From Pseudomonas viridiflava (GTDB lineage: Bacteria > Pseudomonadota > Gammaproteobacteria > Pseudomonadales > Pseudomonadaceae): a stretch of DNA of 64,000 nt. Position 1 is the first letter of the stretch. Each line of letters begins with the position of its first letter. The position numbers and the translations under genes were made by a program. Positions 1 to 8,719 of this stretch are shown in pieces. Under the pieces are notes generated by a model. That model made no database searches, was not told the origin of the DNA, and saw nothing but the letters and a program-made list of their open reading frames with translations. The DNA lies in contig NZ_UUPU01000024.1 in assembly GCF_900591205.1 (NCBI RefSeq), forward strand, positions 24,361 to 88,360, written 5' to 3'.

Positions 1-21
1 CCGGAGGCACTTCATACCCCT

Positions 22-166
22 GTGGTAAGCGCGCTTGTCGAGTCGTCGCACCGCCCGCCTCGGGCTGCACAGCAGCCCCAAAAAACCTGACAGCGCCGTG
101 CCTGAAAAACACGTTGGCAGAATTCGGGCCGCTGCGCAGCCCAACGCGCGCAAGCCCGCTCGCCAC
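22..166. repeat. Degenerate REP pair
   Basis: Two inverted copies of the GTGGCGAGCGGGCTTGC-type Pseudomonas REP core face each other: a degenerate GTGGTAAGCGCGCTTG at 22-37 and its better conserved mate (GCAAGCCCGCTCGCCAC) ending at 166. They lie downstream of the L,D-transpeptidase gene. No gene is seen in 1-183. Confidence 0.6.
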
Positions 167-183
167 GCAGCTGAGAACTTCGG

Positions 184-1785
184 CTACAGCACGCTGCCCA
201 TGGCCTTCATCAACACCAGATCACGCGCATAAATATCCGGCGCATACACCAGGTCACCCTGGCCATCGACCTGCACCGTCCAATAGCCCAGCAGCACCGG
301 CACCGGGGTGGCCAGCCTGAACTCATGGGTCACGCCGGTGGCCAGCAGTTCATCGGTGCGGGCGCGCTCGGCCGGACTTACCAGCAAATCGCGTAGCAGC
401 AGCGGCTGCTCAACCCGCACGCACCCCGAGCTGAACGCCCGTGGTCCCTTGGTAAACAGCGGCTGGCTGGGCGTGTCGTGCAGGTACACCGAGTAGGGGT
501 TGGGAAAGCGCATCACGATTTTGCCCAGCGGGTTGCGCGGGCCGGCTTCCTGACGCAGCAGGATATTGCCGGGGCGCGCCCAGTCGATCTGTTCGGGCGC
601 CAGCGGGTGGCCTTCGGCATCCAGCACTTGCAGGTTTTGCTGGCGCAGGTACTCGGGGTTGAGGCGGATGGCCGGCAGTTTGTCCTCGCGCATGATGGTC
701 GGCGGGATGGTCCAGGTGGGGTTGAGGGTCAGCCGGGTGATACGTGATTTGAGCAGCGGCGTCTGGCGCTCGGCGCGACCGACCTGCAAGCGGGTTTGCC
801 ATACCGCAATGCCGCTCTGGTAGACGCTCAGTTGCGCGGCGGCGACGTTGACCAGCACGCCTTCGGGCTCCAGGTCCTGGGCCAGCCAGCGGAAGCGTTC
901 GAGGTTGATGCGCAGTTGCTCGCGGCGAATCGCCGGGCTGATATTGAGTTCAGTCACCGTGCCGGCGCCGATCACCCCGTCGGACTGCAGCGAATGGCTG
1001 AGCTGAAAGGCTTTTACCGCCTTGACCAGCTCGTCCCGGTATTGCCGGGTGTTGCCGGTTGGCGCCTTGGCCAGGTAGCCGCCGTGATACAGGCGCTGCG
1101 CCAGCTCCGGTACACGCGGGTCTTCCATGCCCGGGCGCAGCAACGGGCCGGTGGCGACCGGGTCCCAATGCGGCAACGGTTGCTGACGCACGGCGGCATA
1201 GGCATTGCGCAAACTGCGGTAAAGATCGGCGTTGGGCCGCGCCTGGTCAAAAGCCTGGGCCATGTCTTGCAGGCCCACGGCGGCAAAGGCCAGCACCTCG
1301 GTATCGGGGTCGTGAGCCGGCGGCTGGGAATGCCACAACGGCTCGAAACGCGATTGTTGCAGGCGCCCGTAGTGCAGATCCTGCAAGGCTCGCAGGTACG
1401 CCTGGCTGCTGGCGATATCGCTGCACAGCACGTTGGCCGTGGCGTGCGCCGCAGGCAGGCTATAGTGGGTGGGGTCCAGGCCGTCGTCGGCGAGCATCAG
1501 CAACTGCGCCTGCAACGCTTGCCGACGCTCATCGCCTGACCACAGCGGCGCATCGCCTTGCTGCTGGTAGAAGGCTTGCAGGCGGGATTGGGCGGCGGCG
1601 TCTATCTGCGGCGCGAGGCTGGGGCAAACACTCGGCAGTTGCGCCAGGGCCTGCTGCACCGGGGCCGTGTTGACCAGAATCGGTGGCGCCACGGGCAGCA
1701 CGGCATCGGGCAGCGCTTCGGCTGTCGCGACCAGTGGTGCAACGAGCAGGCAAATGCTCAAGTAACATGCGTGTTTTTTGAACAA
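184..1785 (-). CDS. Murein L,D-transpeptidase, YcbB/LdtD-like
   Basis: This 533-residue envelope enzyme is predicted to form 3-3 cross-links between meso-diaminopimelate residues of periplasmic peptidoglycan. Residues 1-23 are a signal peptide (hydrophobic SICLLVAPLVATAEA). A peptidoglycan-binding helix bundle follows near residues 245-285 (AVKAFQLSHSLQSDGVIGAGTV). The C-terminal YkuD catalytic domain carries the HDTP..SSGCVR signature with the nucleophilic Cys. The start is a TTG (1785) with GGAG eight bases upstream. No in-frame ATG fits the signal peptide. It is divergent from a second YkuD-type gene only 39 bp away, so the two probably share a promoter region. The family assignment is firm; the exact paralogue is not. 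Confidence 0.9.
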   Translation of the reverse strand: MFKKHACYLSICLLVAPLVATAEALPDAVLPVAPPILVNTAPVQQALAQLPSVCPSLAPQIDAAAQSRLQAFYQQQGDAPLWSGDERRQALQAQLLMLADDGLDPTHYSLPAAHATANVLCSDIASSQAYLRALQDLHYGRLQQSRFEPLWHSQPPAHDPDTEVLAFAAVGLQDMAQAFDQARPNADLYRSLRNAYAAVRQQPLPHWDPVATGPLLRPGMEDPRVPELAQRLYHGGYLAKAPTGNTRQYRDELVKAVKAFQLSHSLQSDGVIGAGTVTELNISPAIRREQLRINLERFRWLAQDLEPEGVLVNVAAAQLSVYQSGIAVWQTRLQVGRAERQTPLLKSRITRLTLNPTWTIPPTIMREDKLPAIRLNPEYLRQQNLQVLDAEGHPLAPEQIDWARPGNILLRQEAGPRNPLGKIVMRFPNPYSVYLHDTPSQPLFTKGPRAFSSGCVRVEQPLLLRDLLVSPAERARTDELLATGVTHEFRLATPVPVLLGYWTVQVDGQGDLVYAPDIYARDLVLMKAMGSVL

Positions 1786-1824
1786 TACCTTGGCTCCAAT
1801 CCACAGTGGGGGGATGTACTGTAG

Positions 1825-2538
1825 ATGCTGACTTTTATGTGCCGCTTCACCCTGATCACCCTGGGCCTGGCTGTGTTGAGCAATTGTGCGCTCGCCGCCA
1901 ACGGCAACCCTCCTTCCTTGTATAGCAGCCTGGCGCGCTCGGCTCCAGAACTCAATCCAACTGTACTTAAAAGCGCCCTGAGCGCGGTGCAGTGCGCGGT
2001 CAATAATGGCGAGGAACGCTCAGAGCGCCTGGCCGTTATTGACTATTCCCAGCCTTCGACCGCTCGTCGGCTGTGGATCTTCGATTTGCGCAAAAAGACC
2101 CTGGTGCTGCGTGATCTGGTGGCCCACGGCGCCAACTCCGGGGAGAACTTCGCCACCCAGTTCTCCAACCTGGAAGGCAGCCACCAATCCAGCCTGGGGC
2201 TGTTCCGAACCCAGGAAAGCTACTTGGGCACCCACGGTTACTCGCTGCGCATGGACGGCCTGGAGCCGGGTTTCAATGACCAGGCCCGCGACCGTGCGCT
2301 GGTGATTCACGCCGCCGACTACGTGAGCCCCTTGTGGAGCAAGCGCGAAGGCCGGATCGGCCGCAGCCAGGGTTGCCCGGCCGTGCGCCCGCAGGTGGCG
2401 CGCCAGGTGGTGGATAAGCTCAAGGACGGCCAGTTCATGTTTTCGTGGTATCCCGACCAACGCTGGTTGAAGTCCTCGACGTACCTCAATTGCAAACCCC
2501 AACAGGTGGCGAGTAGTCGTACAATCCGTGGTGGTTAG
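1825..2538 (+). CDS. L,D-transpeptidase catalytic domain protein (YkuD_2 family)
   Basis: A secreted 237-residue protein with an N-terminal signal peptide (hydrophobic FTLITLGLAVLSNCALAAN). The C-terminal half has the YkuD_2 pattern: VIHAADYVS, then GRSQGCPAV with the catalytic Cys near residue 190. This is the short, single-domain family found in Pseudomonas and other proteobacteria, predicted to act on peptidoglycan. A second in-frame ATG at 1837 is an alternative start. It is divergent from the large L,D-transpeptidase, which suggests paired or opposite use of two cross-linking enzymes. Confidence 0.85.
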   Translation: MLTFMCRFTLITLGLAVLSNCALAANGNPPSLYSSLARSAPELNPTVLKSALSAVQCAVNNGEERSERLAVIDYSQPSTARRLWIFDLRKKTLVLRDLVAHGANSGENFATQFSNLEGSHQSSLGLFRTQESYLGTHGYSLRMDGLEPGFNDQARDRALVIHAADYVSPLWSKREGRIGRSQGCPAVRPQVARQVVDKLKDGQFMFSWYPDQRWLKSSTYLNCKPQQVASSRTIRGG

Positions 2539-2567
2539 CCTGCCCCATAGATAAAAGAGAGCGTCGA

Positions 2568-3314
2568 ATGCTTCTACATAAATCAACCTGGATCGAGATC
2601 GGGCAATTCCTGGAGCGCAGCCGCACGGTGGTGATCCCCATCGGCTCCAACGAACAGCACGGCCCTACCGGCCTGCTGGGCACAGACTGGATGTGCCCGG
2701 AGATCATCGCCCACGAGGCGCAGAAAAACGCCGACATTCTGATCGGCCCTACCTTCAATATCGGCATGGCCCAGCATCACCTGGGTTTTCCCGGGACTAT
2801 TTCCCTGCGCCCCTCCACCTTTATTGCCGCAATCGGCGACTGGGTGCGTTCGCTGGCCGGGCATGGTTTCGAGAAGATCCTGTTTTTGAATGGTCACGGC
2901 GGCAATATCGCCACGATTGAAGCGGCGTTTTCCGAACTGTATGCCGAGGCCAGCTTCGGCCGTCGCCCCGCAGGGTTTGCGCTGAAACTGGTGAACTGGT
3001 GGGACCTGGAAGGCGTCAACGAGCTGGCGCACCGCCAATTCCCGGTGGGCCATGGCAGCCATGCCACGCCGTCGGAGATTGCGGTGACGCAATGGGCCTA
3101 CCCGGATTCGATCAAGTCCGCCGATTACTCGCCGCAGATCGCCAATACCGGGCCGATCCGCGAAGCGCTGGATTTTCGCGCACGCTTCCCCGACGGGCGC
3201 ATGGGCTCTGACCCCGCGCTGGCGACCGTGGAAAAAGGTGGGGAGTTGGTGGCGTTGGCGGCGCAGGGGCTGATAAAAACCGTCGACACATTCAGCAGCG
3301 AAGCCAAGCCTTAA
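2568..3314 (+). CDS. Creatininase family protein
   Basis: A 248-residue cytosolic metal-dependent amidohydrolase-type protein. The creatininase fold is shown by the metal-binding EQHGP motif (IPIGSNEQHGP), a downstream GTD, and the LFLNGHGGN motif. The family opens cyclic amides such as creatinine, or processes cofactor intermediates as in MftE. The true substrate here is unknown because no creatine or hydantoin genes adjoin. The start has GAGAG upstream and follows the L,D-transpeptidase by 29 bp, so co-transcription is possible without a functional link. Confidence 0.82.
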   Translation: MLLHKSTWIEIGQFLERSRTVVIPIGSNEQHGPTGLLGTDWMCPEIIAHEAQKNADILIGPTFNIGMAQHHLGFPGTISLRPSTFIAAIGDWVRSLAGHGFEKILFLNGHGGNIATIEAAFSELYAEASFGRRPAGFALKLVNWWDLEGVNELAHRQFPVGHGSHATPSEIAVTQWAYPDSIKSADYSPQIANTGPIREALDFRARFPDGRMGSDPALATVEKGGELVALAAQGLIKTVDTFSSEAKP

Positions 3315-3332
3315 GCCGTTCGCAGGTTAAAC

Positions 3333-3422
3333 AAGTGGGCGCGGGCTTGCTCGCGAATGAGGCATGTCAGTCACTGAACCTTTTGACTGAACCACCGGCT
3401 TCGCGAGCAACCCCGCACACAC
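3333..3422. repeat. REP pair, diverged
   Basis: GTGGGCGCGGGCTTGCTCGCGAA faces a mate (TTCGCGAGCAACCCCGCAC) across an intervening loop. It sits between convergent genes, the usual place for Pseudomonas REP elements, and could form a hairpin at both transcript ends. Confidence 0.6.
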
Positions 3423-3435
3423 ATTGGGCAATGCG

Positions 3436-3768
3436 TTATCGGCATTCCTGCGCCGCCAGCTCCAGCCGCGACGGCGTAAGCGCCGACGCCAGCGGCTTGC
3501 GCTCATACAAGAACACCTTGCCGCCGTCCTGGGACTTGTAAGCTTCCAGCACGTCATCGGCGGCAATCTTGCTGGTCAACACCACTTTGGCGTGACGCGA
3601 GTTCTGGGTCACGGTCGAGGTGATCCCGTGCTTCTCAAGCTTGGGCAACACGCATTGCACGTAAGCTTCGGGGCTCTTGCTGGTTTGCAGGGTCAGGGTC
3701 GGCGCGTTAGGCGCCGAGACACAACCGGCCAATAAGAATGCCGCGACCGGTACGAAAAAAGAGCGCAT
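3436..3768 (-). CDS. Small lipoprotein, unknown function
   Basis: A 110-residue protein from the ATG at 3768. An upstream in-frame ATG at 3801 would put eleven residues before the signal peptide and is less likely. The start MRSFFVPVAAFLLAGCVSAP is a lipoprotein signal with lipobox LAGC, so Cys16 is the expected lipidated residue. The mature part is about 95 residues of mixed charge and ends AAQECR. No family is recognised. It lies 34 bp downstream of another exported protein and probably forms an operon with it. Confidence 0.7.
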   Translation of the reverse strand: MRSFFVPVAAFLLAGCVSAPNAPTLTLQTSKSPEAYVQCVLPKLEKHGITSTVTQNSRHAKVVLTSKIAADDVLEAYKSQDGGKVFLYERKPLASALTPSRLELAAQECR

Positions 3769-3802
3769 GAAAAATTCCTGAATATAAAAATAAAAGTTCA
3801 TA

Positions 3803-4447
3803 TCAACTGGCGCGAATCAGCGCTTTAAGCGACGCATCAAACTGTTTCAAGGCATCCAACTGCACATCCCGCTGCTGCTCGATCTGCGCGGCAATCTGCG
3901 TCGCGGCCTTGTCACGCACCCACACCGACGGCACCTGTTTGTGCACCGAGCCCTCGGCCTTGGCGATATATTGCAGGTTCGCGTCATAAAACCGCGCAAT
4001 AAAACGCGCCTCGACCTGATCGTTACGCTGGGTCAACAGTTGGTTATGGGTGTCGAGCATCACCACCACGTCGGGGTGTGCCTGCACCAGGGCATCCAGG
4101 TTGTCGTAGACAGTCACCGACAGGAAGGTGCCTTGCAGCGAACTCATCAACCAGTCAATCGCCAGCTCCGGGTCGGAGCTGTTGATGAACGCCTGGCGGA
4201 TACGCCCATCGAGGGCATCCTTGGCGCCATTCAAGGCCATGTCGTGGTAGCGTTCAAGGTAGCTGAGGTTGTCGCGGGTGTTGTCGCTCAGCAACACACC
4301 CACCGACTGCGCATGCTGGAGGGAGTCTACGCTACCGGCGATGGGTAGCAAATGGCCTGCATGCAGTTCATCGGCGATTGCCGCGTTGTTCACGACCACC
4401 GTGCCCAGCATCAAAGCCATCAAAGCCAATTGAATAAACGTCCTCAT
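3803..4447 (-). CDS. Exported protein of unknown function
   Basis: A 214-residue protein starting MRTFIQLALMALMLGTVVV with a signal peptide cleaved near AIADEL. I chose the ATG at 4447 because upstream in-frame codons would precede the signal sequence. The mature protein is helical and charged, with a phrase VVVMLDTHNQLL in the middle and a Gln-rich C-terminal helix. No domain is recognised. It heads a two-gene envelope operon with the downstream lipoprotein. Confidence 0.65.
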   Translation of the reverse strand: MRTFIQLALMALMLGTVVVNNAAIADELHAGHLLPIAGSVDSLQHAQSVGVLLSDNTRDNLSYLERYHDMALNGAKDALDGRIRQAFINSSDPELAIDWLMSSLQGTFLSVTVYDNLDALVQAHPDVVVMLDTHNQLLTQRNDQVEARFIARFYDANLQYIAKAEGSVHKQVPSVWVRDKAATQIAAQIEQQRDVQLDALKQFDASLKALIRAS

Positions 4448-4576
4448 CGCGCATTTCCTTGAACAGCGTCTCGATGGGGCGATTTTGCGCTTTTGCGCTA
4501 AAAACAGAACTTGCGTTACGTGATGGTGACTATTATCTGAACCAATAGTGTCGACATAAAACTTATAAGGACCGCC

Positions 4577-4840
4577 ATGAAGCCCCACCAGAAAACCTTC
4601 GACCGCATCCGCGAAGCCGTCCTTGCGGAGTTTCGCGAACGGGTCGCCGATTACCTGACCGAGTATGAACAGGTGCTGCAGAACGACACGGCCGATACCG
4701 AACAGGTATACGCCAGCGCCCAGCAATTACGCGGTTACCTGCGCGGCTTGAACACCACGCGAGTGCTGGGCATGGCCGACTGGGAAGACCTCGACCGGCG
4801 CGTGGAACAGGCGTGGCTACGGGCGGTGGAAGCCGAATAA
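4577..4840 (+). CDS. Small helical protein, unknown function
   Basis: An 87-residue acidic, fully helical cytosolic protein (MKPHQKTFDRIREAVLAEF...) with AAGGA ten bases before the ATG. It has no signal peptide, Cys residue or recognised family. Its last 24 bases overlap the 3' end of the convergent amidohydrolase gene. Codon use is like its neighbours, which supports a real gene. Confidence 0.6.
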   Translation: MKPHQKTFDRIREAVLAEFRERVADYLTEYEQVLQNDTADTEQVYASAQQLRGYLRGLNTTRVLGMADWEDLDRRVEQAWLRAVEAE

Positions 4841-5656
4841 GCGGCTGGGCGTGTCGATCAGCAATGCCTGCTCAACCTGCGCCGAACAGCCCAACGCCTG
4901 GCGCTGTTGCACCACATCGGCATAGCCAATGCACGCTTCATGCTGGGTATGCGGCCAGTCACTGCCCCACACCAGGCGGCGCAGGCCGAAGCTCTGCTGC
5001 AGCAAGGGCATGGCCTGACGAGCAAACGCCAGGTTCTGCGCCGGGCTGCCGGCCAACCGGTAGATGCCCGAGACTTTCAGCCACAGGTGGCCGCTGAGCC
5101 CCAACTCCAGCAACTCGGTAAAGCTGGGCTGTTCAACGCCCAACCGTGCATCGGGGCGCCCGAAGTGATCAATCACCAGCTTGACCCCAAACGGTATCAG
5201 CTGGCGCACCAACTGCGGCAAGTCGCTCACCTCGCGATGCAGCTCCACGTGCCAGCCCAGCTCGGCGATCTGTGCAAAGAACGCCTTCCAGCCATGCTCG
5301 GCAAAATCCGGCAGCGCCCGGCCCACCAGGTTCAGGCGCACGCCCACCACACCTGAGCAGGCCATGGCCTGCAAGGTATCGCGAGGGGTATCACGCTCAA
5401 CCACCACCACGCCACGCAACTGCCCGGGCGCCTGCTGCAAGGCGGCCAGCAGGTAGCGGTTATCGGTGCCCAGGAAGCTGGGTTGTACCAGCACGCCATG
5501 GCTCAAGCCATTGGCGTGCAGGTGCTTGAGGTAGTCCGCCAGCGTGGCGTCGTACCCGGGGGTGTAGCGGCGTTCACCGGCCAGGGTCAGCGCCTGGCTG
5601 AACACATGGGCGTGGGCGTCGATGCCGGTGATGGGGGTCGAGCAGTTATCAAGCAT
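4817..5656 (-). CDS. Amidohydrolase family protein (PDC lactonase/TIM-barrel type)
   Basis: A 279-residue amidohydrolase-2 superfamily enzyme. The N-terminal metal motif is GIDAHAHVF. The middle strand ends VIDHFGRP and the late barrel motif is LVWGSDWPHTQ with the catalytic Asp. This pattern matches 2-pyrone-4,6-dicarboxylate lactonase and related hydrolases of lactones or aromatic acids. It lies 29 bp downstream of an MFS transporter and shares that gene's GntR regulator, so it probably hydrolyses the imported compound or a metabolite of it. The substrate is not determined. Confidence 0.85.
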   Translation of the reverse strand: MLDNCSTPITGIDAHAHVFSQALTLAGERRYTPGYDATLADYLKHLHANGLSHGVLVQPSFLGTDNRYLLAALQQAPGQLRGVVVVERDTPRDTLQAMACSGVVGVRLNLVGRALPDFAEHGWKAFFAQIAELGWHVELHREVSDLPQLVRQLIPFGVKLVIDHFGRPDARLGVEQPSFTELLELGLSGHLWLKVSGIYRLAGSPAQNLAFARQAMPLLQQSFGLRRLVWGSDWPHTQHEACIGYADVVQQRQALGCSAQVEQALLIDTPSRLFGFHRP

Positions 5657-5685
5657 GGAGGTCGTCTTTCATCAGTAAAGGGGTA

Positions 5686-6966
5686 TCAAGCCTGTACGCG
5701 GCGATCGGCCGGAAGGCTGTCGGTGGGCGTCGCTTCCAGCACGCGGCCACGGGTTTCCGGCAGGCACAACGCCGCCAGCACAGCGACGCCGTAGGCGATC
5801 CCGGCATCAATGCCGATGGCCGAACCCAGGGACATCGAGTCGCTCATATGCCCCACCAAAAATGGAAACACCGCCGACAGCACGCGCCCGAAGTTGTAGC
5901 AAAACCCCACACCGGCCCCGCGCACATCCACCGGGTACAGCTCATTGAACAGCGCCCCCAGGCTGGCCGGGATACCGGCGGCAAAGAAGCCCAGTGGGAA
6001 GCCAAGGAACAGCATCTGCGTGTTGCTCAGCGGCAGGAACACATACGCCTGCACGGTGATCACACAGCACAGTGCAAACACCACAATATTCTTGCGCCGG
6101 CCGATACGGTCGATCAGCAGACCACTGACGATGCAACCGCACCAGAAGGCAAAAATGATCACCGCCAGGTAGCCGCCGGAGTTGAGCACCGACAGGTTAC
6201 GCTCGGTTTTGAGAAAGGTCGGCAACCAGGTCATCACCGCGTGGTAACCCCCGTGAGCCCCCAGGCCCAGCAAGCCGCCGAACAGCGTGACGCGAATCAA
6301 CTCGGGGCGAAAGATACCGGCCAGGGATTTGAAGAAGCTCTGCGGGATCGCTTGTTCCTTTTGCAGGCGCTGGAAACTGTCGGGTTCTTCGACATTGCGC
6401 CGCACCCAAATGATCAGGAACGACGGCAGCAGCCCCACCACGAACATCACACGCCAGGCCATATCCTGCGGCACAAACGAGTAGATCAGCGCAAATACTC
6501 CGACCGCCACGCCCCAGCCCACCGCCCAGGCACTTTGCACAGTGCCCATGACTTTGCCGCGGTACTTGGGGTTGATGGTCTCGGCCATCAATACCGCGCC
6601 CGCCGCCCATTCACCGCCGATGCCAAAGCCCTGCAACGCCTTGACGATCAACAGCTGGTGGAAGCCGGTGACAAAGGCCGACAAAAAGGTGAAGAACGAA
6701 AACCACAGGATCATCCACTGCAAGGTGCGCACCCGGCCATAGCGGTCGGACAAGGTGCCGCCGACCCAACCGCCGATGGCCGAAGTGACCAGCGTGACAC
6801 CGCTGATCAACCCGGCGTCGCCCTTGCTCAAGGCGAACGCGGCGATCAGTGCCGGAATCGCCAGGCCGAACATCTGCACTTCCAGTGCGTCGAGGGACCA
6901 CCCGCCGAAGCAGGCCCAAAACGTTTTGCGCTCCCGAGGAGTGACTTGGCGATACCAGCTGAACAT
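5686..6966 (-). CDS. MFS transporter, organic/aromatic acid type
   Basis: A 426-residue inner-membrane importer with about twelve hydrophobic segments. It carries the MFS signature between TM2 and TM3 (GGTLSDRYGRVRTL) and its relic in the second half (LIDRIGRRKN). The start FSWYRQVTPRERKTFWACFGGW is typical of the sialate/aromatic acid:H+ symporter group. AAGGA lies upstream of the ATG. It sits between a GntR regulator and an amidohydrolase, forming a small catabolic unit for an unidentified carboxylate. Confidence 0.88.
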   Translation of the reverse strand: MFSWYRQVTPRERKTFWACFGGWSLDALEVQMFGLAIPALIAAFALSKGDAGLISGVTLVTSAIGGWVGGTLSDRYGRVRTLQWMILWFSFFTFLSAFVTGFHQLLIVKALQGFGIGGEWAAGAVLMAETINPKYRGKVMGTVQSAWAVGWGVAVGVFALIYSFVPQDMAWRVMFVVGLLPSFLIIWVRRNVEEPDSFQRLQKEQAIPQSFFKSLAGIFRPELIRVTLFGGLLGLGAHGGYHAVMTWLPTFLKTERNLSVLNSGGYLAVIIFAFWCGCIVSGLLIDRIGRRKNIVVFALCCVITVQAYVFLPLSNTQMLFLGFPLGFFAAGIPASLGALFNELYPVDVRGAGVGFCYNFGRVLSAVFPFLVGHMSDSMSLGSAIGIDAGIAYGVAVLAALCLPETRGRVLEATPTDSLPADRRVQA

Positions 6967-7065
6967 GATTCTTATCCTTATAGGTCAAACGCAAGGCAGC
7001 CGAGAGCGAACTGCGCCGCTGCAGGGCCAGTGTTGGCAAACTGTTGCTGGTGCTGCGAACAGGGC

Positions 7066-7806
7066 TTAGCGGATATCCACGCGGTAGCGGAAGTGCTCGG
7101 CATGCCCACGCGAGCGTCGCCACTCCAAGGGTTGCCCGGCGTAATCGCGCGCCAGGCGTTCGATCACCACCACCGGGCTATTGACCGGCACCTGCAACAG
7201 GCGCGCATACACCTCGTTGACCGATTCGGCGGTGAGGGTTTCCTCGGCCGAGGCCACGACCTGGCCGCAGACACGCTCATACACCGGGTAGAGCAACGGG
7301 CCCTGCGCCGACAAGTCGATGTCGAGCAACGCCTGGAAGCGCGTGCGTGGCAGCCAGATTTCTTCAGCCAACAGTGGCTGCACCTCGAGCAGACGCGTAC
7401 GCACGATGCGAATCACCTGAGCCTCGGGCGCAAGCCCCAACGCTTCGCTGACCGCCGAGGGCGCCGCCACGGATTCGACCGTGAGGATGCGGCTCTGCGG
7501 CACCAGGCGCTCGCCCGAAGGACCTTGAAAGCGGAAAAATCGAAACAGCGAGGACTGAAATTGCGGGCGACGCACGAACGTGCCACGCCCCTGCTGGCGC
7601 TCCAGAATGCCTTCGCTCACCAGCGCATCCACGGCCTTGCGCACCGTGCCGGTAGACAGCTCGTATTCGGCGGACAACACCGCTTCGGTGGGAATGGCTT
7701 CGCCGGGACGCCAGCGATTGTTGGCGATCTGTTCGACCAGATGGTCGCGCAGGCGTTGATAAAGCGGCAGGCGGGCATCACTGGAGAGCGTATTCATGGG
7801 CCACAT
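7066..7806 (-). CDS. GntR/HutC-family transcriptional regulator
   Basis: A 246-residue repressor-type regulator. The N-terminal winged helix is LYQRLRDHLVEQI..WRPGEAIPTEAVL...STGTVRKAVDALVSEGILERQQGRGTFV, followed by a UTRA effector domain (residues about 95-235). ATGs at 7806 and 7797 are both possible starts. It is encoded 99 bp upstream of the MFS gene in the same direction and probably controls that gene and the amidohydrolase in response to a small-molecule ligand. Confidence 0.9.
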   Translation of the reverse strand: MWPMNTLSSDARLPLYQRLRDHLVEQIANNRWRPGEAIPTEAVLSAEYELSTGTVRKAVDALVSEGILERQQGRGTFVRRPQFQSSLFRFFRFQGPSGERLVPQSRILTVESVAAPSAVSEALGLAPEAQVIRIVRTRLLEVQPLLAEEIWLPRTRFQALLDIDLSAQGPLLYPVYERVCGQVVASAEETLTAESVNEVYARLLQVPVNSPVVVIERLARDYAGQPLEWRRSRGHAEHFRYRVDIR

Positions 7807-7822
7807 TCACTTTGTTATTTAG

Positions 7823-7834
7823 TCATATATATGA
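7823..7834. promoter_or_regulatory. Candidate GntR operator
   Basis: TCATATATATGA is a perfect 12-bp palindrome lying 17 bases upstream of the GntR start codon. HutC-type GntR proteins commonly repress their own genes from AT-rich palindromes in this position. No second copy is visible in the 99-bp gap before the MFS gene. Confidence 0.4.
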
Positions 7835-7908
7835 ATATGGCGAGAGTATTTGCCCGCAAGGTGGCGCGTGTCAAGCGCGCCACCCTATGCGGATGATGAG
7901 CGGAGGGG

Positions 7909-8541
7909 TTACAGCGCTGGGCGTTGCAGGTTGACCCACGCCTGAACGGACGGCCGGGCCCACTGGCGCTGCGCGTATTCCACCAGTTCGGCGGGTACGG
8001 GGTCGCCATTGAGGATCAGGCGATTGAGCATCAGCGCCAGGTCCACATCGGCAATCGACCACGCGCCGAACAGGTGCTCAGGGTTACCTGCCAGCAGCGC
8101 CTGCGCCGCACTGATCAACTTGCTCGCCGCCGCCTCGGCCGCAGCCGACAACGCCGGCATTTTCTGCCCGTAGAACACCACCAACGTCGAACGCTCCTGG
8201 CGGATCGGCAGCAGGTCACTGCGCAACCACGCCTGCACTTGCCGCGCCCTCGCCCGCAGCTTCGGGTCGGCCGGGTACACCGGTGTCTCGGGGTAGACCT
8301 GTTCCAGGTACTCGGTGATTGCCGAGGATTCGGACAGCGCAAAGTCGCCGTCGACCAAGGTGGGGACACGCTGGGTCAGGGACAGTTGGACGAAATCCTG
8401 CGCATGCTGTTGCGCGGCCTCCAGGTCCAGGGTGAGCGTGTCGAAGGCCAGGCCCTTTTCCAGCAGGGTGACAAACACCGACATCGCGTATGGGCTGGTG
8501 TAAACCGAATCAACATAAAGGCGCAACGGGGGCTGGTGCAT
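7909..8541 (-). CDS. Glutathione S-transferase, YfcF-like
   Basis: A 210-residue cytosolic GST. The N-terminal thioredoxin-like domain runs from LRLYVDSVYTSPYAMSVFV to the cis-Pro/glutathione-binding stretch QRVPTLVDGDFALSESSAI. The C-terminal helical domain covers residues 90-210. The ATG at 8541 matches the usual N-terminus of this family; further upstream the frame has no GST-like sequence. It is a single gene with no evident operon partner. Confidence 0.85.
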   Translation of the reverse strand: MHQPPLRLYVDSVYTSPYAMSVFVTLLEKGLAFDTLTLDLEAAQQHAQDFVQLSLTQRVPTLVDGDFALSESSAITEYLEQVYPETPVYPADPKLRARARQVQAWLRSDLLPIRQERSTLVVFYGQKMPALSAAAEAAASKLISAAQALLAGNPEHLFGAWSIADVDLALMLNRLILNGDPVPAELVEYAQRQWARPSVQAWVNLQRPAL

Positions 8542-8719
8542 GGCAAGGCTCCTTGGGTGAAAGCCCACGCTACGAGATGTGCGGCCGGAATGACAATGCG
8601 CTGTTTTTATAGGGGCATTCCTCGCGGGAATAGCGGTGCGCAATTGTGAGAGGAAAGCCTGCCAAGGTAAACTCGCCAGCCCTGCGCGCACCTGCGTAGC
8701 GTTGAAAAGGATCTTCGTC

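Noticed and set aside
5848..7896. A 682-codon open frame on the plus strand
   Set aside because: It is antisense to the MFS and GntR genes. Its product is low-complexity and rich in His, Gln and Arg, while the minus-strand products match known families throughout.
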